The notes below the pieces were generated by a model, which was not told the origin of the DNA, searched no databases, and worked only from the letters and a program-made list of their open reading frames with translations. From the NCBI GenBank assembly GCA_027482225.1, contig JAIXWD010000016.1:62001-126000 (forward strand): DNA of 64,000 nt. Direction: 5' to 3'. Made by a program: the position numbers and the translations under genes. The stretch comes from Bacteroidota bacterium (GTDB taxonomy: Bacteria; Bacteroidota; Bacteroidia; UKL13-3). Positions 33,789 to 42,681 of the stretch are shown in pieces; within the stretch, counting starts at the first letter, position 1; every line of letters begins with the position of its first letter.

Positions 33789-34850
33789 TTAGTTCACTCT
33801 TTCAATCCAATTAAAGTTATCAGGTATTAAACCTGTTTGAATTTCGCCAAGCGTTTTATACAAATAATTACTCACTTCTCTTTCTTCTGGGTTAGGTAAT
33901 TTATAGTCTACACCTTTATAATTAATGGCTGCAATTTTTGCTACAATGGCAGCTGTACCTGTGCCAAAAGCATCTTTTAATACGCCTTTATTAGAAGCAT
34001 CTACTATTTCATCTACACTAATTTTGCGCTCTTCAACGGTGTATCCTTTATTTTGTAATAATTTAATACAGCTATTCCGGGTTATACCTTCTAATATGGT
34101 TCCGTCAAGCAATGGCGTTATAACCTTATCACCTATTACAAAAAACACATTCATGGTTCCACTTTCTTCTATATACTTGTGTTCACGCCCATCAGTCCAA
34201 ATAATTTGGTCAAATCCCTTTTGGTTTGCCTCATAGGTAGGTAGCATACTTATACCATAGTTTCCTGCAGCTTTAGTGGCACCAACTCCTCCATCAAATG
34301 CACGTACATACTTTTCTTCAACCACAACTCGAATTGGTTTAGGGTAATACGCATTTACTGGACAAGTAAAAATCACAAACTTAAAGTGTTTAGCTGGTCG
34401 AACACCCACGAACTCATCCGTTGCAAACATATATGGTCTGATGTATAATGAACTACCTGATTTTGTTGGAATCCAATTACTATCAATAGCAATTAATTGT
34501 TTTAAACCTTCCATGAAAATTTCTTCTGGCAATTCGGCCATTGCCATTCGCTTTGCACTTTGGTTTAAGCGTTTTATGTTGTCTTTTGGTCTAAATAATT
34601 GAGCTTCGCCATTGGTGTTTTTATAGGCTTTCATTCCCTCAAAAATCGCTTGTCCGTAATGTAATGCAAATGTAGATGGAGAAAGACTTAGTGGGCCGAA
34701 TGGTAAAATTTCCGGGTTAATCCAATTCCCATCTTCATAATCAACTACAAACATGTGATCGCTAAATACTGTACCAAACTGAATGTTATTAAAATCGCAG
34801 GTATTAATTCTGCTATGTGTAGTTTTGGTTATTTTTATTGAAATTGCCAT
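33789..34850 (-). CDS. ilvE: Branched-chain amino acid aminotransferase
   Basis: About 353 residues, PLP fold type IV. Motifs: FGTVFSDHMFVVDYEDGNW, HYGQAIFEGMKAYK, the PLP lysine in GGVGATKAAGNYGISM, and EGITRNSCIKLLQNKG. Known role: last step of leucine, isoleucine and valine synthesis. The ATG at 34850 (MAISIKITKT) is preferred over the longer frame because the upstream extension is AT-rich and not family-like. It starts 16 bases from the divergent gene at 34867. Confidence 0.93.
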   Translation of the reverse strand: MAISIKITKTTHSRINTCDFNNIQFGTVFSDHMFVVDYEDGNWINPEILPFGPLSLSPSTFALHYGQAIFEGMKAYKNTNGEAQLFRPKDNIKRLNQSAKRMAMAELPEEIFMEGLKQLIAIDSNWIPTKSGSSLYIRPYMFATDEFVGVRPAKHFKFVIFTCPVNAYYPKPIRVVVEEKYVRAFDGGVGATKAAGNYGISMLPTYEANQKGFDQIIWTDGREHKYIEESGTMNVFFVIGDKVITPLLDGTILEGITRNSCIKLLQNKGYTVEERKISVDEIVDASNKGVLKDAFGTGTAAIVAKIAAINYKGVDYKLPNPEEREVSNYLYKTLGEIQTGLIPDNFNWIERVN

Positions 34851-34866
34851 TGTTTTTATTTTAAAT

Positions 34867-35493
34867 ATGACCAACGAAATTGAAAATATCATCGACTTAT
34901 TTGATGAGATGTATGTGTTTGAAACAAAGGAAGAGCTTGTCGCAAAAGAAACATCTGATGTTGAAAGTAAGTCAATAGAGCATTTTGATAAGAATAAATC
35001 AATTGTTTCAGAAATTGAATTTCCCTCAAATACTCAAGTACCAACAATACAAAACGAATCTTTTGTTGAAACCCAACCGGAATTAACATCACCTCAAAAA
35101 GAGTCTTTAGTTCAAATACCGTTGAATTATTCGGGTGCAAACAAAAGGCATATTGCTATTATATACAATGATATATTTAATGATAGTCGAGAAAATGTTG
35201 GAATGCTGAGTGATTTAATAACTAAAGGGCTCAAATTCAGCATGGATGATCTTGCTATTGTGCGATTGTCAAAAAACCAAAATTATACAATTGAGCATAT
35301 TTTGGAGCAATTGAAGCCAAAAAAAGCAATTCTATTTGGAGCTCCAGAGGGATTTCAACACCAAATAGTCCATCAAATTATTGAAATTAATTCGAATCAA
35401 GTTTTAGTTGCTCATTTTGTGCACTTATATCTTAATAATAAAGATTCCAAAGGGCAATTATGGACATCGATTAAAACACTTTTTGCATTATAA
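34867..35493 (+). CDS. Conserved unknown protein, possible DNA polymerase III psi-like
   Basis: About 208 residues. The N-terminal third is acidic and low in complexity (NEIENIIDLFDEMYVF, then a Glu/Ser-rich linker). The C-terminal domain (about residues 95-208) has strands HIAIIYNDIF and KAILFGAPEG, a helix MLSDLITKGLKFSMDDLAIV and an end GQLWTSIKTLFAL. The order of these blocks resembles the psi subunit HolD, but identity is low and this is inference. A -7 box TAGTTTTG lies at 34820-34827. rdgB starts two bases after its stop. Confidence 0.6.
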   Translation: MTNEIENIIDLFDEMYVFETKEELVAKETSDVESKSIEHFDKNKSIVSEIEFPSNTQVPTIQNESFVETQPELTSPQKESLVQIPLNYSGANKRHIAIIYNDIFNDSRENVGMLSDLITKGLKFSMDDLAIVRLSKNQNYTIEHILEQLKPKKAILFGAPEGFQHQIVHQIIEINSNQVLVAHFVHLYLNNKDSKGQLWTSIKTLFAL

Positions 35494-35495
35494 GT

Positions 35496-36077
35496 ATGAG
35501 GTTAGTTTTTGCAACACACAACAAAAATAAGGCTGCTGAAATTCAGAAAATGGTAAATGACCCATACGAGGTAATTACTTTAACTGATTTAAATATTCTA
35601 GACGAGATTCCAGAAACAGGATCAAATTTACAGGCGAATGCTCTAATTAAGGCACGTTATGTGCACCAAATGTTGGGCTATAATTGTTTTGCAGATGATA
35701 CAGGACTTGAAGTGGGTGCATTAAATGGTGAACCTGGAGTGCACAGTGCTAGATATGCGGGCACTGCAAAAAACGACAATGCAAATATGGATTTAATTTT
35801 ACAAAAGCTGTACAATCAATCAAATAGAAGTGCAAGATTTGTTACTTGTATATGTTTGTTTTGGATGGATGAAATGTATGTATTTGAAGGGGAGTTGAGA
35901 GGCAAAATTATTGACACTAAAATTGGAAATAACGGTTTTGGTTACGACCCCATATTTATGCCAGATGGCTATGATATTACACTAGCACAAATGGACATGT
36001 TTAATAAAAATCAGATAAGTCACAGAGGTAAAGCCTTTAAAAAAATGGCCGAATTTTTGATTGAAAATCAGCTTTAG
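35496..36077 (+). CDS. rdgB: Non-canonical purine NTP pyrophosphatase (RdgB/HAM1)
   Basis: A 193-residue protein with THNKNKAAEIQKM (NTP binding), ADDTGLEVGALNGEPGVHSA, GNNGFGYDPIFMPDG and SHRGKAFKKM, all signatures of the HAM1 family. Known role: hydrolyses dITP and dXTP to keep them out of DNA. It is in one transcription unit with the gene upstream. The stop lies two bases from the end of the convergent transferase gene. Confidence 0.96.
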   Translation: MRLVFATHNKNKAAEIQKMVNDPYEVITLTDLNILDEIPETGSNLQANALIKARYVHQMLGYNCFADDTGLEVGALNGEPGVHSARYAGTAKNDNANMDLILQKLYNQSNRSARFVTCICLFWMDEMYVFEGELRGKIIDTKIGNNGFGYDPIFMPDGYDITLAQMDMFNKNQISHRGKAFKKMAEFLIENQL

Positions 36078-36079
36078 AT

Positions 36080-37201
36080 TTAATTTACGTGTTCTTTAGA
36101 TTTTGAAGGATTAACAAATTCTTCTGGTATTAGCTGCCCATTTTCAACTTCTAAATCTTGAAGTTTGTGGTTAAACATGTAAATCGGTATTTGTGCTAAA
36201 ATAAGTGCCAACGACCCTACTATAAGTAAAATTACTGTTGTTGTACTGTCTTGTATTAAAAATGCTATCAATACAAATACCACGTTAGCCAAATACATAA
36301 TCATAGATACTTCTTTATGGCCTAATCCTATTTTAATTAAGGAATGGTGAATGTGATTTTTATCTGCTGTAAATGGAGATTGTTTCTTTAGAACGCGCAA
36401 TACAAAAACCCTCAATGTATCAAATAAAGGCACGATTAATATAGCCACGGCAATACCAGGAGCCGATTTTATTTTGTATAGATTAACTGCTTCGGGTGCA
36501 TTAAATTGAATAAATTTAATAGCAAAAATGGAAAGTAAGAAACCAATACACAAGGATCCTGCATCACCCATAAAAATTTTTGCAGGGTTAAAATTGAAAA
36601 TTAGAAATCCTAATAATGAACCTGCTAAACCAAATGCCAAAATACTCCAACCTATTTGATCAATAAAATTAAACCATAGCCCAAATGTAATTGATGTAAT
36701 AAATCCAATGCCTCCTGCAAGCCCATCAACCCCATCTATCAAATTAAAGGAATTGGTAACAACTATGATTGTAAATACTGTTAGTGCATAACTAGCCCAT
36801 ATTGGAATAGATTCAATACCAAACAACCCATAAAAATTATTAATCAGAATTCCTTCTCCTGCAACCGTGATAACTGTTGCAATTATTTGGGCTGCTAGTT
36901 TCTTGTAAGGAGATAAAACAACAATATCGTCTTTTAAACCAGAGAAAAATAATATAATAACTGCTGCTTGTAAATATTGTAATCGGGTATCCATTCCTTG
37001 GGAAATTCCCCATAGGCTAACAGCAATAGAAAAGCCTGCAATAATGGCTAAGCCGCCAAGTCTTGGAATCTTATTGGTGTGCAATTTCCTGAAGTCAGGT
37101 TTATCGTACAACCCCTTTAACTTGGCTACTGTAATGATGGATGGAATGCCAAAAATTACTACAAGAAGGGAGGTTAAGAATGCTAATATTATATTCTGCA
37201 T
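36080..37201 (-). CDS. Undecaprenyl-phosphate sugar-1-phosphate transferase (WecA/TagO type)
   Basis: A 373-residue protein with about ten transmembrane helices and the loop motifs of the family: DDIVVLSPYKKL, NSFNLIDGVDGLAGGIG, FMGDAGSLCIGF and DKNHIHHSLIKIGLGH. Known role: transfers a sugar-1-phosphate (often GlcNAc-1-P) to undecaprenyl phosphate at the cytoplasmic face, first step of a surface polymer. No polymer cluster is adjacent. The ATG start gives MQNIILAFLTSLLVVIFG, the first helix. Confidence 0.92.
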   Translation of the reverse strand: MQNIILAFLTSLLVVIFGIPSIITVAKLKGLYDKPDFRKLHTNKIPRLGGLAIIAGFSIAVSLWGISQGMDTRLQYLQAAVIILFFSGLKDDIVVLSPYKKLAAQIIATVITVAGEGILINNFYGLFGIESIPIWASYALTVFTIIVVTNSFNLIDGVDGLAGGIGFITSITFGLWFNFIDQIGWSILAFGLAGSLLGFLIFNFNPAKIFMGDAGSLCIGFLLSIFAIKFIQFNAPEAVNLYKIKSAPGIAVAILIVPLFDTLRVFVLRVLKKQSPFTADKNHIHHSLIKIGLGHKEVSMIMYLANVVFVLIAFLIQDSTTTVILLIVGSLALILAQIPIYMFNHKLQDLEVENGQLIPEEFVNPSKSKEHVN

Positions 37202-37306
37202 GAACTAATTAACTAATTAAGTTAATGTTTATTATACTTTCGCAAAGTAAGTTAAAATTATCAAATAGTTAAATTATATACATTTTAACTGATTTTATTC
37301 AACAAT

Positions 37307-37960
37307 TTAAGGTGCCAACCGATTGTGTTTCCAGTCATTTCCGTTTCTAACAAACTCAAATCTGTCGTGTAAACGGCTGCTACGGCCTTGCCAAAACTCA
37401 ATTAAGTTCGGTTCTACTTTATAACCACCCCAATGTTCGGGTCTTTCTGGTGCTTTTTCATGTAAATTGTTTTTTACTGAACTATAAATCTCCTCCAACA
37501 CATGTCGGCCTTCTATTACAGTACTTTGTGGTGAGGCTATAGCACCAATTTGGCTACTTAATGGTCGCGAATAAAAGTAATTGTCACTCTCCTGTTTTGA
37601 TATTTTGCTCACTTTTCCTTCAATTCTAATCTGACGTTGTAATTCAAGCCAACAAAAAACCAATGCCACATTTGGGTTCTGTATAATTTGTTGCCCTTTG
37701 TGGCTGTTATAATTGGTAAAAAAAGTAAACCCCGTATCATTAAATCCTTTTAATAAAACAACCCGTGCACTTGGCGTATTGTCTTGCTTTACTGTGGCTA
37801 GGGTCATTGCGTTAGGCTCATTTACATCAGCTTCTAAGGCCTCTTGAAACCAAACAGAAAACTGTTTTATAGGATCAGCCAAAACATGAGTTTCGTCAAA
37901 TTCCTTTAAACTATAATCAACTCTTAATGCTGCAATCTTTTTATTGGTTAGTTCGTTCAT
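37307..37960 (-). CDS. pdxH: Pyridoxamine 5'-phosphate oxidase
   Basis: A 217-residue FMN enzyme with NAMTLATVKQDNTPSARVVL, FTFFTNYNSHKGQQI, IEGKVSKISKQESDNYF and the ending SSRLHDRFEFVRNGNDW-RLAP. Known role: oxidises pyridoxine or pyridoxamine phosphate to PLP, the cofactor used by the ilvE and class III aminotransferase products nearby. The longer frame starts TTG-GTA; the ATG at 37960 is used. Length is normal. Confidence 0.96.
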   Translation of the reverse strand: MNELTNKKIAALRVDYSLKEFDETHVLADPIKQFSVWFQEALEADVNEPNAMTLATVKQDNTPSARVVLLKGFNDTGFTFFTNYNSHKGQQIIQNPNVALVFCWLELQRQIRIEGKVSKISKQESDNYFYSRPLSSQIGAIASPQSTVIEGRHVLEEIYSSVKNNLHEKAPERPEHWGGYKVEPNLIEFWQGRSSRLHDRFEFVRNGNDWKHNRLAP

Positions 37961-38096
37961 TACCAACTAAATTAACGTGATGTTCAAAAAATATAAATAA
38001 CTAAACGAATATATTTCGGATAATTACCATGCGAAAGTAATACTTGATGTAACTGTTTGTTATGATTTTGCGTATATATTTTAAAAAATAAACGTT

Positions 38097-38675
38097 TTGA
38101 AGATAAAGCAAGTAAAAAAAGTGTTTCAAAATCCTACCCGAGGTAGTTTGCTGGTTAGTGAACCCTTTTTAGAGGACATTAATTTCAGGCGATCAGTTGT
38201 GATTATTGCTGAACATACTGACTTTGGTGCTGTGGGATTTATTTTAAATAAGCCGCTAGATATGCTAACTGGTGAAATTGCTCCTGACTTATTGCAGTAT
38301 GAGTTTCCTGTATTTCATGGTGGTCCGCTTGAGCCTAATTCGCTACATTTTATTCATAAACATGGCGATGAAATACCCGGTAGCATGCAAATATTACCTA
38401 ATATATATTGGGGTGGTGATATAAGTTATGTAAGTAATCTAATTGAAACGGGTACAGCAGAGGTTAATGATTTTAGATTTTTTTTAGGGTACAGTGGTTG
38501 GGAGCCAGATCAAATAAACGAGGAAATAGAAGAGAAGTCATGGTGGGTTACTTTGGCAGATGAGTCAATAATTTTTGATGATGACATGGAAAACATGTGG
38601 GGCAATGTGGTTAAGCTATTAGGCGAAGATTTTGCCCCTATGGCAAATTCTCCTGAGGATTTAAGTTGGAATTAG
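38097..38675 (+). CDS. YqgE/AlgH family protein
   Basis: A 192-residue protein with the family's pattern: TRGSLLVSEPFLEDINFRRS, IAEHTDFGAVGFILNKPLDM, VFHGGPLEPNSLHFIH, WGGDISYVSNLIETG and RFFLGYSGWEPDQ. The role is not well established. It starts with TTG at 38097 (no in-frame ATG near a sensible start, and stops lie just upstream). A strong hairpin follows. Confidence 0.9.
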   Translation: MKIKQVKKVFQNPTRGSLLVSEPFLEDINFRRSVVIIAEHTDFGAVGFILNKPLDMLTGEIAPDLLQYEFPVFHGGPLEPNSLHFIHKHGDEIPGSMQILPNIYWGGDISYVSNLIETGTAEVNDFRFFLGYSGWEPDQINEEIEEKSWWVTLADESIIFDDDMENMWGNVVKLLGEDFAPMANSPEDLSWN

Positions 38676-38683
38676 AATTATTT

Positions 38684-38723
38684 CCTCATAAAAAAAGCGC
38701 TTAAAAGCGCTTTTTTTATGAGG
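38684..38723. terminator. Bidirectional terminator, 19-bp perfect stem
   Basis: CCTCATAAAAAAAGCGCTT pairs perfectly with its complement across a 2-base loop. A and T runs inside the stem supply U tracts on both strands. It sits between the yqgE stop and the stop of the convergent lipoprotein gene. Confidence 0.9.
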
Positions 38724-38732
38724 AATAGTTTA

Positions 38733-39530
38733 TTACCGCGTAATGGTTATTAGTTTGTTACCTACCTTAACCGTATAAGTGTTATCGCAAGTTCCCGATC
38801 CGTAATTTATAATTCGTACTTGCTTACCTTGTGGTGTTAACTCAATTTCACCTGCAGTTAGGCGATATTGGCAACTTAAATCAAAACGAAGTGCTTGGGT
38901 AATATTAGCCGTGTAGCTTAATCCATTTGCATTTACTCCGTTGGCTGTTCCTGTAATTAAATATACATCATCAGTTGGTGTAATTGTATTTTCTCCAGCA
39001 ATCCATTCTCTGGTGCGCGTTGAGTTCCATGTTCTGCTTTTGCCATCAACAGTTGTTATTTTACTACCAGAAACACTTATACTGTATACTAGGTTTCCAC
39101 TGGCATTGCGCCCTTGGTTTGTTAACGTCTTAGTGCCTTCAATTTTGTTCCCATTTTGAAAAAAATTATCTGTAGTTATGGTTATTACAGTTCCTACACT
39201 ACGGTATCTGCCAGTCCAAGTAACTATTAATTTACCAGAACGTTGTTTGCCATCATTACAAATAGTTCCTGTGCCATAGTCTATTGTCATTACCCTTGGA
39301 TTTGATGTGCTGTCAATAATTACAGTTGGCCCTGCTTTTCCTAATTTATTGTTTGCTGCTGCTTCATCTACTTGCTTTAGCTCATCATTAATTTGATTGT
39401 CGGCTAAATAGTTGTCTGTTGAACTTTGTGTTTCCAGATCAATTCCATCTGTACTGTCTTTTTTACATGATGCAAAACTAAGCGCTAAACCTATTAAGGT
39501 AATGGCTGCTAAAAACGTTATTTTTTTCAT
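38733..39530 (-). CDS. Lipoprotein, function unknown
   Basis: A 265-residue protein with lipobox SFASC (cysteine at residue 22) followed by a Lys/Asp/Ser spacer. The mature part is beta-rich with a repeated motif, TIDYGTGTICNDGKQRSGKL in the middle and IINYGSGTCDNTYTVK near the end, each with a cysteine, which suggests a conserved fold. Similar lipoproteins are common in Bacteroidota but I do not recognise a characterised one. It is monocistronic, between a shared terminator and the aminotransferase gene. Confidence 0.8.
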   Translation of the reverse strand: MKKITFLAAITLIGLALSFASCKKDSTDGIDLETQSSTDNYLADNQINDELKQVDEAAANNKLGKAGPTVIIDSTSNPRVMTIDYGTGTICNDGKQRSGKLIVTWTGRYRSVGTVITITTDNFFQNGNKIEGTKTLTNQGRNASGNLVYSISVSGSKITTVDGKSRTWNSTRTREWIAGENTITPTDDVYLITGTANGVNANGLSYTANITQALRFDLSCQYRLTAGEIELTPQGKQVRIINYGSGTCDNTYTVKVGNKLITITR

Positions 39531-39581
39531 GTTATGTTAATTTAAGTGCTTATAAGATGTATTAAAATATTAAAGGTTTAA

Positions 39582-40775
39582 TCAAAGATAAAACTTGTTT
39601 AGGTTATTTACAATAATTTGGCAAGCCTGTTTTATTTGTACAGGGGTAATAATAAGTGGTGGGGATAACCGCATGCAGTTGGTGGCAAATAAAAACCAAT
39701 CTGTAATCAGTCCATCTGCTATGCAACCATCAATTACTTTTTTATTAAATTCAAAGCTCTCCAGCTCTAAAGCCAACATCAAACCTTTACCGTTTATTTT
39801 TTTTATTGCTGGATGAACCAGAAGTGAACGGAACAATTGTTCTTTTTCGGCTACTTCACTTATCCAACTATTTGTAATTAATTCCTCAATTCCGGCAATT
39901 GCTCCTGCACATATTACGGGATGTCCGCCAAAGGTAGTAATATGGCCAAGTATCGGATTTTCGGCTAAAGTCATCATCATGTTATGCGAAGCCACAAAAG
40001 CGCCCATTGGCATGCCTGCTCCTAATGCTTTTCCAAGCAATAAAATATCAGGTACAACACCGCTGTGTTCAAAAGCAAACATTTTTCCGGTACGACCCAT
40101 ACCTGTTTGTATCTCATCAAAAATAAGCAAAACGCAATGTGCATCACATTTATCTCGTAGTGCTTTTAAAAAAGTTTCGTCAGTTGGTAAATAACCTGCT
40201 TCGCCACGCACAACTTCAATAATTACACAAGCTGTTTTATGGGTGATGTTTTCTAATTCCGTTATATTCCCGTTTGTTAAAAAACGTACATCAGGCAACA
40301 ATGGGCGAAATGCATTTTTGTATTCCTCTTCACTATTTAAACTTAAAGCCGCATGTGTACTGCCGTGGTAGGCATGTTTAAAAGCAATAATCTCACTACG
40401 TTTGGTTACGCGTTTCGCTAGTTTTAAAGCGCCATCAGTGGCTTCGGCACCAGAGTTTACAAAGTATACACTATTTAAGGAATCGGGTAGGAGCGATGTT
40501 AATTTTTGTGCCAACTGCACTTGTGGTGCTTGTACATATTCGCCATACACCATTAGGTGCATGTATTTATCTATCTGGGTTTTTAAGGCTTGATTTACAT
40601 TTGCATTGCCATGCCCCAAACTACTTACGCTAATGCCCGAAATTAAATCAATAAATGGTTTGTTGTTTTTATCGTACAAGTAAATTCCTTCGGCTCTTTC
40701 AAACTCAAGCAATAACGGGAAGCGTGTTGTTTGTGCCTGATGCTGTAAAAATAATTCTCGGTTACTGATGTGCAT
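39582..40775 (-). CDS. Class III aminotransferase (acetylornithine/ornithine type)
   Basis: About 397 residues. PLP fold type I: HGNANVNQALKTQIDKYMHL, VYFVNSGAEATDGALKLAK, FKHAYHGSTHAALSL, VLLIFDEIQTGMGRTGKMF, and the PLP lysine in LLLGKALGAGMPMGAFV. Known family role: transaminates omega-amino groups, for example acetylornithine or ornithine. The exact substrate is not certain. The ATG at 40775 (MHISNRELFLQHQ) is chosen; the longer frame is not family-like. It is divergent from the small gene at 40822. Confidence 0.9.
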   Translation of the reverse strand: MHISNRELFLQHQAQTTRFPLLLEFERAEGIYLYDKNNKPFIDLISGISVSSLGHGNANVNQALKTQIDKYMHLMVYGEYVQAPQVQLAQKLTSLLPDSLNSVYFVNSGAEATDGALKLAKRVTKRSEIIAFKHAYHGSTHAALSLNSEEEYKNAFRPLLPDVRFLTNGNITELENITHKTACVIIEVVRGEAGYLPTDETFLKALRDKCDAHCVLLIFDEIQTGMGRTGKMFAFEHSGVVPDILLLGKALGAGMPMGAFVASHNMMMTLAENPILGHITTFGGHPVICAGAIAGIEELITNSWISEVAEKEQLFRSLLVHPAIKKINGKGLMLALELESFEFNKKVIDGCIADGLITDWFLFATNCMRLSPPLIITPVQIKQACQIIVNNLNKFYL

Positions 40776-40821
40776 GATACAAATATGCGGTAATATTCTA
40801 ATTTTAGCTAAATTCGTGATC

Positions 40822-40968
40822 GTGCAAAAAACAACTAAACGCATATTAACAACCGAAGAAGAACGACTTGAAAAACTTTTGGCCACCACACCAACCGAGC
40901 GTTTTAGGTTAATGATTAATTTGTTTAAGTTTAATCAGAAATTAAAGCTTGCTAATCAACCAAAATAA
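40822..40968 (+). CDS. Small partner of the nucleotidyltransferase, possible antitoxin-like
   Basis: A 48-residue basic and acidic helical protein, starting at GTG (VQKTTKRILTTEEERLEK) and containing TPTERFRLMINLFKFNQK. Such short proteins commonly precede nucleotidyltransferase genes in Bacteroidota. Its stop and the remnant gene that follows are in the same frame, nine bases apart. A GTG two codons upstream is an alternative start. Whether it is a functional antitoxin is inference. Confidence 0.45.
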   Translation: MQKTTKRILTTEEERLEKLLATTPTERFRLMINLFKFNQKLKLANQPK

Positions 40969-40977
40969 TTTAAAGCT

Positions 40978-41453
40978 TTGGATTTATTTGAAGAAGAACT
41001 TGTAAACCTTTTCGGTGCGTTTCAATCAACCAACTTAGCCTACATTATATGGTTGGAGGATTTGCAACTAACCTGCATGGATTTAGTCGTTTTACTGCCG
41101 ATTTAGATATTTGGATTAAAGAAACTCCCGAAAACAAACACAATTATAGAAAAGCGATTGCAATTGCCGGTTATGGTGATTTTCCTATGTACGAAACTAT
41201 GGAGTTTGTTCCGGATTGGACAACCTTGTCTTTAAACAATGGGATGGAGTTAGACATCATGACTTTTATGGCAAATTATACCCCGGCTAATTTTGATGAG
41301 TGTTATGTATTAGCACCAATCATGAATATTTTAGATAATGATGTTCGTGTATTGCATATCAATCATCTAATTGCAGAAAAAACTAAACTATGCAGGCCAA
41401 AAGATTTAATTGATTTGGAATAGTTAGAGAAAATTCGTTCTAGTCAAAAATAG
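40978..41453 (+). pseudogene. Broken nucleotidyltransferase (AbiEii/MNT-like)
   Basis: Read in frame from TTG at 40978: LDLFEEELVNLFGAFQSTNL then AYI. At 41047 two extra bases shift the frame, after which MVGGFATNLHGFSR, TADLDIWIKETPENK continues, the classic GG-x-A ... DLDxW nucleotidyltransferase core. A TAG at 41421 then interrupts the expected end (IDLE*LEKIRSSQK). So a frameshift and a nonsense change separate three pieces of one protein. Family knowledge: such proteins occur in AbiEii-type toxin-antitoxin modules. The frame from ATG 41049 alone (124 residues) lacks the N-terminus. Confidence 0.7.
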
Positions 41454-41529
41454 TCAATTATACATTTGTGCTGCCAATAGCTAAAGCCATAAGTTCAGTT
41501 ATCTTTGCTGCTCAACCTTATTTTATCAT

Positions 41530-42666
41530 ATGTCGTTTGCAGCGCTTGGTTTAAACCGCGATTTACTTTACGCATTAGAAAAACAAATCTATACTACACC
41601 ATATCCAATACAATCTGAAGCTATACCTGTTATTTTAGCAGGTAAGGATGTGTTGGGCATTGCACAAACAGGTTCGGGTAAAACAGCTAGTTACGTGTTG
41701 CCAACTTTGCAATTGCTGCAAAGCAAACCCATCTGTCAAAATAGGTATATCAATACTTTAGTTTTAGTACCAACGCGTGAGTTAGCCATACAAGTTCAAA
41801 AAGTATATAAATCGTTTAGCGATAAACTAGAACAACCCATTAAAACATTAGCTGTGTATGGTGGTGCTTCTATTAACCCACAAATGATGGATATGAATAA
41901 AGTTGAAGTTTTGGTAGCTACACCTGGACGTTTATTGGAGTTGGTAGAAAAAAAAGCTGTTTTTTTAAGTGCGGTTGATGTGTTGGTGCTTGATGAAGCT
42001 GATAAAATGTTGAACCTTGGTTTTAAAGAGGAGATGACTATGGTGTTGGGTTTATTGCCTATTAAACGTCAGAATTTACTTTTTTCGGCCACCTTAAGTA
42101 CCGATTTAAGCAGCATAAAAGATGTGCTGCTAAATCATCCTTTTACAATTGAAATTGTTGAAAAGACTCACAACATTGAACTGATTAATCAATTGTCTTA
42201 TGCGGTTGAAGAAGAACTTAAAGGGCCGTTGTTGCGCTATTTAATTAAGCTACATCAAATAGAACAAGTGCTGGTGTTTACTTCATCTGTTCACAAGGCC
42301 GATATGGTGACAGATAAATTAAATGCAAACGGAATAAAAGCGATGGCCATGCACAGTAAAAAAAGTCAGGGGGCACGTGAACAAGCGTTGTTAAAATTTA
42401 AAAATGGTGTTGTGCAAGTATTAGTAGCAACCGATTTAATGGGGCGCGGAATTGATATTCCTTTCTTGCCATTTGTCATCAATTACGAATTACCTCGCTC
42501 GCCTAAGGATTATATACACCGTATTGGCCGCACGGGTAGGGCAGAGCATGCCGGAACTGCTATAAGTTTTATAACTTCCGATGATGCGCATCATTTTGGT
42601 GTAATACAAAAGAAAATGAAAAAGCGTGTGGAGTTGTTGGATAGCGATGGATTGAAACTGTTTTGA
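41530..42666 (+). CDS. DEAD-box RNA helicase
   Basis: A 378-residue helicase core with Q motif (YPIQSEAIPVIL), motif I AQTGSGKTASYVL, Ia PTRELAIQV, II LDEADKMLNLGF, III SATLS, and C-terminal motifs VLVFTSSVHKAD, VLVATDLMGRGIDIP and HRIGRTGRAEHAGTA. Known role: ATP-dependent RNA unwinding in ribosome assembly or RNA decay. It has almost no C-terminal extension, like short RhlE-type proteins. Its ATG at 41530 starts MSFAALGLNRDLLYALE. Confidence 0.94.
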   Translation: MSFAALGLNRDLLYALEKQIYTTPYPIQSEAIPVILAGKDVLGIAQTGSGKTASYVLPTLQLLQSKPICQNRYINTLVLVPTRELAIQVQKVYKSFSDKLEQPIKTLAVYGGASINPQMMDMNKVEVLVATPGRLLELVEKKAVFLSAVDVLVLDEADKMLNLGFKEEMTMVLGLLPIKRQNLLFSATLSTDLSSIKDVLLNHPFTIEIVEKTHNIELINQLSYAVEEELKGPLLRYLIKLHQIEQVLVFTSSVHKADMVTDKLNANGIKAMAMHSKKSQGAREQALLKFKNGVVQVLVATDLMGRGIDIPFLPFVINYELPRSPKDYIHRIGRTGRAEHAGTAISFITSDDAHHFGVIQKKMKKRVELLDSDGLKLF

Positions 42667-42681
42667 TGATGAGCTGATCCA

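Noticed and set aside
34889..35140. 83-codon minus-strand frame upstream of ilvE
   Set aside because: Antisense to the plus-strand gene at 34867, with no family likeness.
41049..41423. Intact 124-residue nucleotidyltransferase
   Set aside because: The frame starts inside the conserved core and the missing N-terminus is readable in another frame just upstream, so it is treated as a broken gene.
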